Assembly: GCA_031262335.1 (NCBI GenBank)
Contig: JAISHX010000101.1
Span: 1-13,046, forward strand
Direction of reading: 5' to 3'
DNA: 13,046 nt
DNA from: Clostridiales bacterium
GTDB lineage: Bacteria > Bacillota > Clostridia > Lachnospirales > WRAX01
Shown: positions 7,071 through 13,046 of the stretch, in pieces
Layout: each line of letters opens with the position of its first letter
Position numbering within the stretch: position 1 is the first letter of the stretch
Translations under genes and position numbers: made by a program
Notes under the pieces: model-generated
Database searches by the model: none
Seen by the model: the letters and a program-made list of their open reading frames with translations, nothing else
What the model was told of the DNA's origin: nothing

Positions 7071-8030
7071 GTGTTTGAGTTTCAGAAGCCTCATATCGGG
7101 GTTGACGAGAAATCACAAGACAACAAGTTTGCACGGTTTATTATCGAACCGTTAGAAAGAGGGTACGGTGAAACTTTGGGCAACTCGTTAAGGAGGATTT
7201 TGCTCTCCTCCTTGCCGGGTGCGGCTATTTCAAACATTAAAATAGAAGGTGTCCTTCACGAATTTTCAACAGTACCCGGGGTTAAAGAAGATGTTGCCGA
7301 AATTATACTTAACCTTAAAAATTTGGCGATTAAAAACTCAAGCGAGTTCAACGAACCCAAAAAAGCCTATATCGAAGTAACCGGCGAATGTGAAGTAACC
7401 GGTGCGGATATTGACGTTGATGCTGATTTGGAAATACTTAATCCGGAAGCTCATATTGCCACACTTTCCGGTGGTCCCGACAGCAGACTCCGCATAGACC
7501 TTACAATAACAAAAGGGCGCGGGTACGTTGGTGCAGACAAAACAAACCGTGACGAACTGCCGATTGGAGTTCTGCCGATTGACGCAATCTACACTCCTGT
7601 AAGCCGCGTAAACTTCTTTATTGACCCGACACGCGTCGGACACATTACCGACTATGACAGGCTTACACTTGAAGTCTGGACGGACGGTTCGCTCTCACCT
7701 AAAGAAGCAGTCAGCATGGGAGCTAAGATTCTTAATGAACACCTTAACTTGTTTATCAATCTCACCGATGTAACAAAACATATCGAAATTATGATTGAAA
7801 AAGGTGAGGACAAAAAAGAGAAAGCTCTTGAACTTAGTATCGAGGAGCTTGATTTGTCTGTTCGTTCGTTTAACTGTCTTAAACGTGCCGGAATTAACAC
7901 CGTTGAAGATTTGGCAAGCAGAACAGAAGATGATATGATTAAAGTGCGAAATCTTGGCAGAAAATCACTTGAGGAAGTTATGAACAAGCTCAAAGATTTG
8001 GGTCTTGACTTAAAGCAGAACGATGAGTGA
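7071..8030 (+). CDS. rpoA: DNA-directed RNA polymerase subunit alpha, GTG start
   Basis: The alpha subunit dimerises to nucleate RNA polymerase and its C-terminal domain contacts UP elements and activators. The 319-residue product has the N-terminal assembly domain ([22 protein letters not shown] at about 30-51) and a flexible charged linker ([12 protein letters not shown], about 243-254). The C-terminal domain follows, with [13 protein letters not shown] and [11 protein letters not shown]265, at the same number as the key DNA-contacting arginine of Escherichia coli, is present. The GTG start at 7071 is preceded by AAAGGAGGG (7055-7063). It lies between rpsD and rplQ as usual. Confidence 0.98.
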   Translation: MFEFQKPHIGVDEKSQDNKFARFIIEPLERGYGETLGNSLRRILLSSLPGAAISNIKIEGVLHEFSTVPGVKEDVAEIILNLKNLAIKNSSEFNEPKKAYIEVTGECEVTGADIDVDADLEILNPEAHIATLSGGPDSRLRIDLTITKGRGYVGADKTNRDELPIGVLPIDAIYTPVSRVNFFIDPTRVGHITDYDRLTLEVWTDGSLSPKEAVSMGAKILNEHLNLFINLTDVTKHIEIMIEKGEDKKEKALELSIEELDLSVRSFNCLKRAGINTVEDLASRTEDDMIKVRNLGRKSLEEVMNKLKDLGLDLKQNDE

Positions 8031-8077
8031 CGCATTGGCGCAATTCGCACCCGCGCCGCAAAACAGGAGGATTGAAC

Positions 8078-8614
8078 ATGTCCGGTTACAGAAAGCTTGG
8101 ACGCACTTCGAGCCAGCGCAAAGCGATGCTTAGGAGTCTTGCGACCAATCTCTTATATCACGGAAAAATTACCACAACCGAAACACGTGCAAAAGAAGTG
8201 CGCAGATTGGCAGAAAAACTAATTACCGTTGCAATTCGCGAACGCGATAACTTTGATGAAGTTTCTGTTACTGCAAAAGTTCCGCGTAAAAACGCTGAAG
8301 GCGCACGCGTTAAAGAAGAAGTGAACGGCAAAAAAGTTACCGTTTTTGATGAAGTTACGAAAACAATCAAAAAAGACCGTCCATCACGTCTTGCGGCACG
8401 CCGCAAATTGGGTAGTGTGCTTTACCCTGTGACGGAAGTGCCGAAAGACGGTATGAAAAAACGCTCCCTTTCTAAAAAAATTGATATGCCGAAATTTCTT
8501 TTTGAAGAAATTGCACCAAAGTATGTTGACAGAAACGGCGGCTATACCCGCATGACCAAAATCGGCGTTCGCAAAGGCGACGCTGCTCCGATTGTTCTTT
8601 TGGAACTGTTATAA
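8078..8614 (+). CDS. rplQ: 50S ribosomal protein L17 (bL17), extended form
   Basis: L17 is a large-subunit protein near the peptide tunnel exit. The product begins [20 protein letters not shown] and ends [20 protein letters not shown], both classic L17. I start it at the ATG at 8078, because AGGAGG (8065-8070) sits just upstream and family members begin here; the frame remains open to 8027, inside the end of rpoA. At 178 residues it is about 50-60 longer than the 112-130 typical of L17. The excess is an internal segment at about residues 57-104 (it contains [16 protein letters not shown]) plus a lysine-rich stretch near 123-136. I recall similar long L17 proteins in some gut Clostridia, but could not compare. 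Confidence 0.96.
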   Translation: MSGYRKLGRTSSQRKAMLRSLATNLLYHGKITTTETRAKEVRRLAEKLITVAIRERDNFDEVSVTAKVPRKNAEGARVKEEVNGKKVTVFDEVTKTIKKDRPSRLAARRKLGSVLYPVTEVPKDGMKKRSLSKKIDMPKFLFEEIAPKYVDRNGGYTRMTKIGVRKGDAAPIVLLELL

Positions 8615-8632
8615 AACCTTTAAAATATTAAG

Positions 8633-8670
8633 ACCTTGAGGACAAAGTCCCCAAGGTTTTATTTATTTTT
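8633..8670 (+). terminator. Intrinsic terminator after rplQ
   Basis: Bases 8633-8643 (ACCTTGAGGAC) pair with 8647-8657 (GTCCCCAAGGT), ten pairs with one A-C mismatch, around an AAA loop. A T-rich tail follows at 8657-8670 (TTTTATTTATTTTT). This is a convincing rho-independent terminator for the ribosomal operon. The tail reaches the stop codon of the convergent gene, so the hairpin may also help terminate that gene on the other strand, although the T-run on that side is poor. Bases 8613-8620 (AAAACCTT) can alternatively pair with 8653-8660. Confidence 0.88.
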
Positions 8671-9463
8671 GCCTTTTTTTAAGCATAGACGAATTTAAAG
8701 TATCACCGGTGACAGTCGCTGTTCCGTCGTATATTATTGTAGACGCGCCGGTTGAATTTACTTTTATTTTTTCGTTTGCAAAAACTTTAATTTCAGATGC
8801 GCCGGACGCTCTGACGTTTGCTTCTTCCGCAACAAGCGAAAATGCGTCAATCGTGCATGCACCGTTTGCATCGTATTCGACAAAATCGGCACTTCCGGCA
8901 AGTTTGACATTTACCGCACCTGAAATGACTGTTGCTAATCTGCCTATGTCTGCGCCGTCAATATTGACATTGCCTGCGCCTGTAAGGTACATTGAAAAAT
9001 CGCCTCCGTCGGTAATATTATTTATATCAGCGGTATACATTCCCGATATTGTAAGCTGGCTTATTTGGCTTCCTATCAAAATTTCAAAAACCGTTGGTTC
9101 TATAACGCCGCCGCGTTCATCCTTTATAACTATGTTATCTTCCAATATTTCCACGCTCAGATGTTCCAAAATATTTTTGTCCGAACGTATTGCAATTTTA
9201 TTTCTTAATAGTTTGTTGACTGTTACTTTTATATTGTTTGCGTTTATTTGGTCAATTTCCAGATTCACAGAATCTGAAAGACCTACATACTCTGTCATGC
9301 CAAGACTTCCGTTGCCTTGTACACTAAACATGCTCCAAACTATGCTCGCGGCAAAAATGCTTGCGGCGAACACACAAGCCATTACGCCTGAAAGGATTAC
9401 AATACTTTTGATTTTCTTTTTTTTCGGTAATTTTTCTTCCTGCCCTAATTGCTCATGTTCCAT
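8663..9463 (-). CDS. Membrane-anchored GIN-domain (DUF2807-like) protein
   Basis: Function unknown. The 266-residue product has a charged, lysine-rich cytoplasmic N-terminus (residues 1-19), one hydrophobic segment (about 19-46) and a long outer part. The outer part holds six similar units with a [ST/N]-G-[AM] core, with glycines at 141, 162, 182, 201, 221 and 240, that is every 19-21 residues. This is the look of the GIN/DUF2807 right-handed beta-helix family, often described as putative adhesin heads, and the assignment rests on that pattern. A VMAC sequence (C30) inside the hydrophobic segment is a poor lipobox, so I favour a membrane anchor. Start: ATG at 9463, nine bases after the site at 9473-9479; an ATG at 9472 directly abuts that site and is less likely. 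It is convergent with rplQ and divergent from the MarR gene. Confidence 0.8.
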   Translation of the reverse strand: MEHEQLGQEEKLPKKKKIKSIVILSGVMACVFAASIFAASIVWSMFSVQGNGSLGMTEYVGLSDSVNLEIDQINANNIKVTVNKLLRNKIAIRSDKNILEHLSVEILEDNIVIKDERGGVIEPTVFEILIGSQISQLTISGMYTADINNITDGGDFSMYLTGAGNVNIDGADIGRLATVISGAVNVKLAGSADFVEYDANGACTIDAFSLVAEEANVRASGASEIKVFANEKIKVNSTGASTIIYDGTATVTGDTLNSSMLKKRQK

Positions 9464-9472
9464 TATTCCCAT

Positions 9473-9479
9473 CTCCTTT
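9473..9479 (-). promoter_or_regulatory. Ribosome binding site of the GIN-domain gene
   Basis: On the minus strand the bases read AAAGGAG. The site lies nine bases before the ATG at 9463 but directly abuts the in-frame ATG at 9472, so it points to the downstream start. Confidence 0.7.
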
Positions 9480-9627
9480 AAAATTAGGTTATGACCATCT
9501 ACTGATATTTACGTTTCATAAATTTAAAAGTTTGTTAAAATCATTTAAAGTTTGTCAGAAACTTTGTTCCTGTAAAAATTATAGTTGTTTAACTTTTAAA
9601 TTAAGTCATTATATTCCAAAAAATCTA
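9480..9627. promoter_or_regulatory. AT-rich divergent intergenic region with repeated AAAGTTTGT
   Basis: This part of the divergent region has no gene. AAAGTTTGT occurs at 9527-9535 and again at 9547-9555, exactly 20 bases apart, within the longer pattern TTTnAAAGTTTGTnA (allowing a shifted A). The second copy forms a perfect palindrome with 9559-9565 (AAAGTTT GTCAG AAACTTT, 9547-9565). For the minus-strand gene the best -10 candidate is TATAAT at 9578-9583, but I find no matching -35, so its promoter remains unassigned. Two-helical-turn spacing suggests binding sites for a dimeric regulator; this is inference. Confidence 0.4.
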
Positions 9628-9656
9628 TTGACAATAATATTAAATCAGATTATTAT
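9628..9656 (+). promoter_or_regulatory. Sigma-70-type promoter of the MarR-transporter unit
   Basis: TTGACA at 9628-9633 is a perfect -35 box. It is separated by 17 bases from TATTAT at 9651-9656, a five-of-six match to the -10 box. Transcription would start near 9663. Because this lies after the in-frame ATG at 9659, it indicates that translation of the regulator begins at the later TTG at 9689. Inverted repeats overlap the promoter (see the operator entry). Confidence 0.85.
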
Positions 9657-9676
9657 ATATGTTAAATATATATATT
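9633..9676. promoter_or_regulatory. Candidate operator palindromes over the MarR promoter
   Basis: AATAAT at 9633-9638 and ATTATT at 9649-9654 form an inverted repeat lying between the -35 and -10 boxes. A second, longer imperfect palindrome covers 9652-9676 (centre near 9664, 20 of 25 positions self-complementary), over the -10 box and start site. MarR proteins bind AT-rich palindromes as dimers and commonly repress their own promoters, so these are natural candidates. The region is very AT-rich, so part of the symmetry may be chance. Confidence 0.4.
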
Positions 9677-9683
9677 AGGGGGG
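9677..9683 (+). promoter_or_regulatory. Ribosome binding site deciding the MarR start
   Basis: AGGGGGG ends five bases before the TTG at 9689. No comparable site precedes the upstream ATG at 9659, which is preceded only by A and T. It resembles the G-run site of adk. Confidence 0.65.
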
Positions 9684-9688
9684 ATACC

Positions 9689-10141
9689 TTGCAGCTTGCC
9701 GAATTTAGAAACGGCGTAATCACAACAATGCGGTCTTGTAAAGTTTCCTATGAAAAACTCGCTGCATTAGTTCTTGAGGGTGAGGGTGTAACTTACCTTC
9801 AGGCAATGATTTTGTACGGAATTTACGACGGACTTGTGACAAACGTTAGTTCGGTGAGCAGATTGTTTTGTACCGAACAGGCAAATGCGTCCGCTATGTG
9901 CAAAAAACTTGAGCGCGACGGCTTAATTGTAAGAAATCGCCGCAAAGATGACGAACGGGTCGTTTCACTGCTGCTTACCGAAAACGGACGTACTGTTTTG
10001 CATAACTTAGAAGTTAAATTGCACAAGTGGGATTCTTTTTTGGAATCACTAATGCCGCAAACTTTAGAAACAATACTTGCAGGACTTACTGAAGGCGAAA
10101 GGGTTATTCGCGGTTTGACAGAAATTCAGCTAAGAGAATGA
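9689..10141 (+). CDS. MarR-family transcriptional regulator, TTG start
   Basis: MarR proteins are dimeric winged-helix DNA-binding proteins that usually repress nearby genes and release DNA on binding a ligand. The 150-residue product shows the family core: SVSRLFCTEQANASAMCKKL as the helix-turn-helix region (about residues 55-74), then GLIVRNRRKDDERVVSLLLT as the wing (about 78-97), matching the DxRxxxLxLT pattern. I start it at TTG 9689, which gives a G-rich ribosome binding site and lies after the predicted transcription start; an in-frame ATG at 9659 would add ten residues but overlaps the promoter. C61 and C71 lie in the DNA-binding region; a redox role is only a possibility. The transporter gene follows 64 bases later with no terminator between, so it is probably controlled by this protein. 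Confidence 0.88.
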   Translation: MQLAEFRNGVITTMRSCKVSYEKLAALVLEGEGVTYLQAMILYGIYDGLVTNVSSVSRLFCTEQANASAMCKKLERDGLIVRNRRKDDERVVSLLLTENGRTVLHNLEVKLHKWDSFLESLMPQTLETILAGLTEGERVIRGLTEIQLRE

Positions 10142-10205
10142 ATTTCAACGTAATCAGATTTTACTTTTACATTTTGATGACGGCTTCATGCCGGAAAGGA
10201 AAATT

Positions 10206-12614
10206 ATGTTAGAACTTAAAAAGATTAGAAAAACTTACACTATTGGCGACATTGTTACAACTGCTTTGGACAATGTAAGTGTAGCGTTTCGGGAAAAAGA
10301 GTTTGTCGCAATTCTTGGACCAAGCGGTTCAGGGAAAACAACTTGTCTTAATATTATCGGGGGACTTGATAGATACGACTCCGGAGAACTCAGTATAAAA
10401 GGCAAAAATACGAGTGAGTTTAAAGACAGAGATTGGGATTCTTATCGCAATAATTCAATTGGATTTGTGTTTCAAAGCTATAACCTGATAATGCACCTTG
10501 GAATAGTTGCCAATGTGGAGTTGGGAATGACACTTTCAGGGGTTTCGGCGGCAGAAAAAAGAAAACGCGCAATAGAAGTGCTTAAACAGGTTGGACTTGC
10601 CGAACATTTGCACAAAAAGCCGAATCAGCTTTCAGGCGGACAAATGCAGCGCGTCGCAATAGCGCGTGCACTGGCAAATAATCCTGAAATTTTGCTTTGT
10701 GACGAGCCGACAGGCGCACTTGACACCGATACGAGCAAACAGATTTTGGACTTGATTAAAAGCTTGTCTTCGGACAGGCTTGTCATAATGGTTACACATA
10801 ATCCGGAGCTTGCCGAACAGTACGCTGACAGAATTATTCGCTTTAAAGACGGCAACATTACAGAGGATACTCACCCGCACGAAGAACGTCCAAAACCTGA
10901 TATGTTTAAGCTTCTTAAAACGAGCATGAGTTTCGTTACCGCTCTGAAAATTTCCTCTCAAAACCTCATGACAAAAAAAGGAAGGACTTTTCTCACGGCA
11001 TTTGCGTCAAGTATCGGCATTATCGGTATTGGCGTTATTTTAAGCCTTTCTTCCGGATTTAAAACAAAAGTTGATGAATTTCAGCAAGATTCAATGGCGG
11101 AATTTCCGATTATGGTAAGCCAGCAAGGCGGCGCGGTTGATACGGAAGCAATAAGCGGTGCCATTGAAAACCGTGCCAAACGCGGACTTGGCAACCCTGA
11201 AAATACCGATACAGAAACTGTTTACTTATATGACGCATCAGCAAATCAAATTATGCACACGAATGTTTTTACAGATGAATATTTGGATTACCTTAATAAC
11301 ATAGACAAAGAATACTGTTCAAGAATCAGTTATACAAGAATTGCAACTATGAATCTTTTGCGTAACATTGACGGCACAATTACGCCTGTTGCTTTTAAAA
11401 ATATTGTGTCTGATTCATCAAACATGCTTAGCGGCGGCGGAATGTCGTCACTTAGTTCCGGTATGTCAAGTATCGGACTTGCAAGTTATCCTGTTGAATT
11501 TGACACAACAAAACCAAATTACATTGAAGCGAATTATAACCTTCTTGCCGGCAGTTATCCTTCGGAAGTTACAGACTTAGTTCTTATCGTTGACGATAAA
11601 AACTGTCTTGATGTTGCGATGGCTGAAAGCTTGGGTTTTGCGGAAGACGGAAAAATGACAATTCCGTTCAGCGAAATTGTCGGGACAGAAATGAAAGTTA
11701 TTTCCAACAATAATTATTATGTTAAAACTCCAATGGGCGGATTCGTTCCGGGTACGGTTGAGATGGTAGCCGGACAGGGACCGGCACGCGACCTAAAAGA
11801 AATGTACGATGCGGACGGAAACATTACAGTTAAAATTACGGGTATCGTAAGGCAAAAAAACGAAAATGATATTGCCATTCTTGGTCTTGGAATAGCCTAC
11901 AGTGATGCGTTAACCGAAATGGTAATTCAGTCAGACATAGACTCCGAAATTGTTAAGGCGCAACAAGAAAGCAATGTTAATGTTATGACAGGCGCGGAGC
12001 TTGACGAAACAAACAAGCAAGCTATTTTGTCATATCTCGGCGGCAATGCAACACCATATTTTATTATGATTTATCCGACAAGTTTTGATGCAAAACAACA
12101 AGTTACAGATTATCTTGACTCATATAATCAAGATAAAGATATGAAAGACAAAGTAATTTATACAGACCTTGCGGCAACAATAACAACACTTTCAAGCGGT
12201 ATTATGGACGCAATTACTGTTGTTCTTATTGCTTTTGCGGCAATCAGTCTTGTTGTAAGTTTGATTATGATTTGTATAATTACTTATACATCTGTTATTG
12301 AAAGGACAAAGGAAATTGGTATTCTTCGCGCGTTGGGTGCGCGTAAAAAAGATATAACACGCGTTTTTGATGCCGAAACATGTATTCTTGGCGTATTTTC
12401 CGGCGTTTTGGGCGTTGTTATTGCGTGGGCATTGACTTTCCCGATAAACCATGTTATACTTTCAATGACCGATTTACCGAACGTTGCAAATTTGCCGTTC
12501 TGGTATGCTGTTGCGCTTGTTACGGTAAGCACTATTCTCACAATGCTTGGCGGACATATCCCCGCAAGAATGGCATCAAAGAAAGACGCGGTTGTCGCAC
12601 TTAGAATGGAATGA
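10206..12614 (+). CDS. MacB-like ABC transporter, fused ATPase and FtsX-type permease
   Basis: A 802-residue fusion. Residues 1-220 are an ABC ATPase of the MacB/LolD type: Walker A GPSGSGKTT (38-46), Q-loop VFQS (88-91), signature LSGGQ (142-146), Walker B ILLCDEPTG (162-170) and H198 of the switch. A first membrane segment lies at about 262-284, then a roughly 380-residue outer domain, then three segments at about 668-694, 725-747 and 764-785. ERTKEIGILRALGARKKDI between the second and third is typical FtsX/MacB. Such proteins act as dimers that work mechanically on envelope substrates, drugs or peptides; the substrate here is unknown. Start: ATG at 10206, five bases after GGAAAGGA; an in-frame ATG at 10188 lies before that site and is less likely. 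The outer domain has a Ser/Gly-rich stretch (GGGMSSLSSGMSS). Confidence 0.9.
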   Translation: MLELKKIRKTYTIGDIVTTALDNVSVAFREKEFVAILGPSGSGKTTCLNIIGGLDRYDSGELSIKGKNTSEFKDRDWDSYRNNSIGFVFQSYNLIMHLGIVANVELGMTLSGVSAAEKRKRAIEVLKQVGLAEHLHKKPNQLSGGQMQRVAIARALANNPEILLCDEPTGALDTDTSKQILDLIKSLSSDRLVIMVTHNPELAEQYADRIIRFKDGNITEDTHPHEERPKPDMFKLLKTSMSFVTALKISSQNLMTKKGRTFLTAFASSIGIIGIGVILSLSSGFKTKVDEFQQDSMAEFPIMVSQQGGAVDTEAISGAIENRAKRGLGNPENTDTETVYLYDASANQIMHTNVFTDEYLDYLNNIDKEYCSRISYTRIATMNLLRNIDGTITPVAFKNIVSDSSNMLSGGGMSSLSSGMSSIGLASYPVEFDTTKPNYIEANYNLLAGSYPSEVTDLVLIVDDKNCLDVAMAESLGFAEDGKMTIPFSEIVGTEMKVISNNNYYVKTPMGGFVPGTVEMVAGQGPARDLKEMYDADGNITVKITGIVRQKNENDIAILGLGIAYSDALTEMVIQSDIDSEIVKAQQESNVNVMTGAELDETNKQAILSYLGGNATPYFIMIYPTSFDAKQQVTDYLDSYNQDKDMKDKVIYTDLAATITTLSSGIMDAITVVLIAFAAISLVVSLIMICIITYTSVIERTKEIGILRALGARKKDITRVFDAETCILGVFSGVLGVVIAWALTFPINHVILSMTDLPNVANLPFWYAVALVTVSTILTMLGGHIPARMASKKDAVVALRME

Positions 12615-12618
12615 TTTT

Positions 12619-13046
12619 ATGAGAAAATTCTCAAAATTTTTACTTATTTTTGTTTTAGCGGTTTTTTTAACCGGATGCAATGCAATAAACGAGTATTTGC
12701 CGGAAGATAATCCGTTTTCACCGATTGCAACCGATTCGGCGGAACCTGTAGTAACGCTTCCTCCGGACGTAGATATATCGGATGATTCTAAAAATACCGA
12801 TAATTCCGACAAAACAGATATTCAAGGGGAATTAAAAGTTTCGTTTTTAGATGTCGGACAGGCAGACAGTATTTTTATTGAAATGCCCGATAACAAAACT
12901 ATGCTGATTGACGCAGGAAACAACAACGATTGGCAAACTGTTTCTGATTTTATTTCAGCCGAAGGTTATGACAAAATTGATTACTTAGTCGGCACTCATC
13001 CTCATGAGGACCATATCGGCGGATTAGATAAAATTATTGACAATTT
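12619..13046 (+). CDS. Lipoprotein with ComEC-like metallo-beta-lactamase domain (partial)
   Basis: The gene runs off the window; 142 residues are visible. Residues 1-20 form a lipoprotein signal (MRKFSKFLLIFVLAVFLTGC) with C20 as the lipid-bearing cysteine. An Asp/Ser/Pro-rich linker follows (about 21-70), then the start of a metallo-beta-lactamase fold: VSFLDVGQADSIFIE (74-88), LIDAG (96-100) and HPHEDHIGG (127-135), where H127, H129, D131 and H132 are the metal-binding residues. The DVGQADS and LIDAG pattern is that of the C-terminal domain of ComEC/Rec2, so a surface-anchored hydrolase, perhaps a nuclease or phosphodiesterase, is likely; the substrate is unknown. The ATG lies four bases after the transporter stop with only a weak GGA upstream, which points to coupled translation. 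No full-length ComEC membrane region is visible in this part. Confidence 0.85.
   Translation, partial: MRKFSKFLLIFVLAVFLTGCNAINEYLPEDNPFSPIATDSAEPVVTLPPDVDISDDSKNTDNSDKTDIQGELKVSFLDVGQADSIFIEMPDNKTMLIDAGNNNDWQTVSDFISAEGYDKIDYLVGTHPHEDHIGGLDKIIDN

Noticed and set aside
8037..8057. GGCGC/GCGCC hairpin between rpoA and rplQ
   Set aside because: Only five pairs with an eleven-base loop and no T run; too weak to call a regulatory structure.
8709..9494. Long 261-residue open frame on the + strand, opposite the GIN-domain gene
   Set aside because: It is the complement of a gene with clear membrane segment, repeats and ribosome binding site. Its own translation shows no family features and it has no suitable ribosome binding site.
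9533..9583. Promoter for the minus-strand GIN-domain gene
   Set aside because: TTAACA and CTGACA (-35-like) and TATAAT (-10-like) occur on the minus strand, but no pair has proper spacing, so I did not call a specific promoter.
10181..10193. CGGC-TTCAT-GCCG hairpin before the transporter start
   Set aside because: A four-pair stem is expected by chance and there is no T run, so it is not a terminator between the regulator and the transporter.
1..13046. CRISPR arrays, tRNA or rRNA genes, insertion sequences, attachment sites, toxin-antitoxin or phage-defence genes
   Set aside because: Looked for repeats at regular spacing, tRNA cloverleaf arms, transposase motifs and terminal repeats; none is visible in the window.

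Overview
The window comes from a low-to-mid G+C Gram-positive bacterium, most likely a member of class Clostridia. I base this on the gene order, the zinc-type adenylate kinase, rpsD lying between rpsK and rpoA, the KOW-domain gene before infA, strong AGGAGG ribosome binding sites and frequent TTG starts. The extended form of L17 also resembles one I recall from gut-type Clostridia. Species cannot be told from the sequence.

Bases 1-8660 are the distal part of the spc-alpha ribosomal protein operon, all on the + strand: rplF, rplR, rpsE, rpmD, rplO, secY, adk, map, a KOW-domain gene, infA, rpmJ, rpsM, rpsK, rpsD, rpoA and rplQ. Gaps are short (from a 1-base overlap to about 80 bases), and an intrinsic terminator follows rplQ. 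The genes make 50S and 30S subunit proteins, the protein translocation channel, adenylate kinase, the enzyme that removes initiator methionine, initiation factor 1 and the RNA polymerase alpha subunit. The one internal gap that stands out is secY-adk, which holds two back-to-back hairpins and a seven-G ribosome binding site. The 28 bases before rplF hold only its ribosome binding site.

Bases 8663-9463 carry one gene on the - strand, convergent with the ribosomal operon. It encodes a membrane-anchored protein with a repetitive beta-rich (GIN/DUF2807-like) outer domain.

Bases 9464-9688 are an AT-rich divergent intergenic region. It holds a near-consensus promoter facing right, palindromes over that promoter, and a repeated AAAGTTTGT motif.

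Bases 9689-13046 look like one rightward transcription unit: a MarR-type regulator, an 802-residue MacB-like fusion of ABC ATPase and FtsX-type permease, and, four bases later, a lipoprotein with a ComEC-like metallo-beta-lactamase domain that runs off the window end. This is the accessory part of the window. The MarR protein probably controls its own promoter and thereby the transporter, but the transported substrate and the job of the lipoprotein are unknown.

Nothing here is clearly a new system. The most interesting points are the regulator-transporter-lipoprotein unit, the repeat-built anchored protein divergent to it, and the lineage-specific insertions in L17 and S4.
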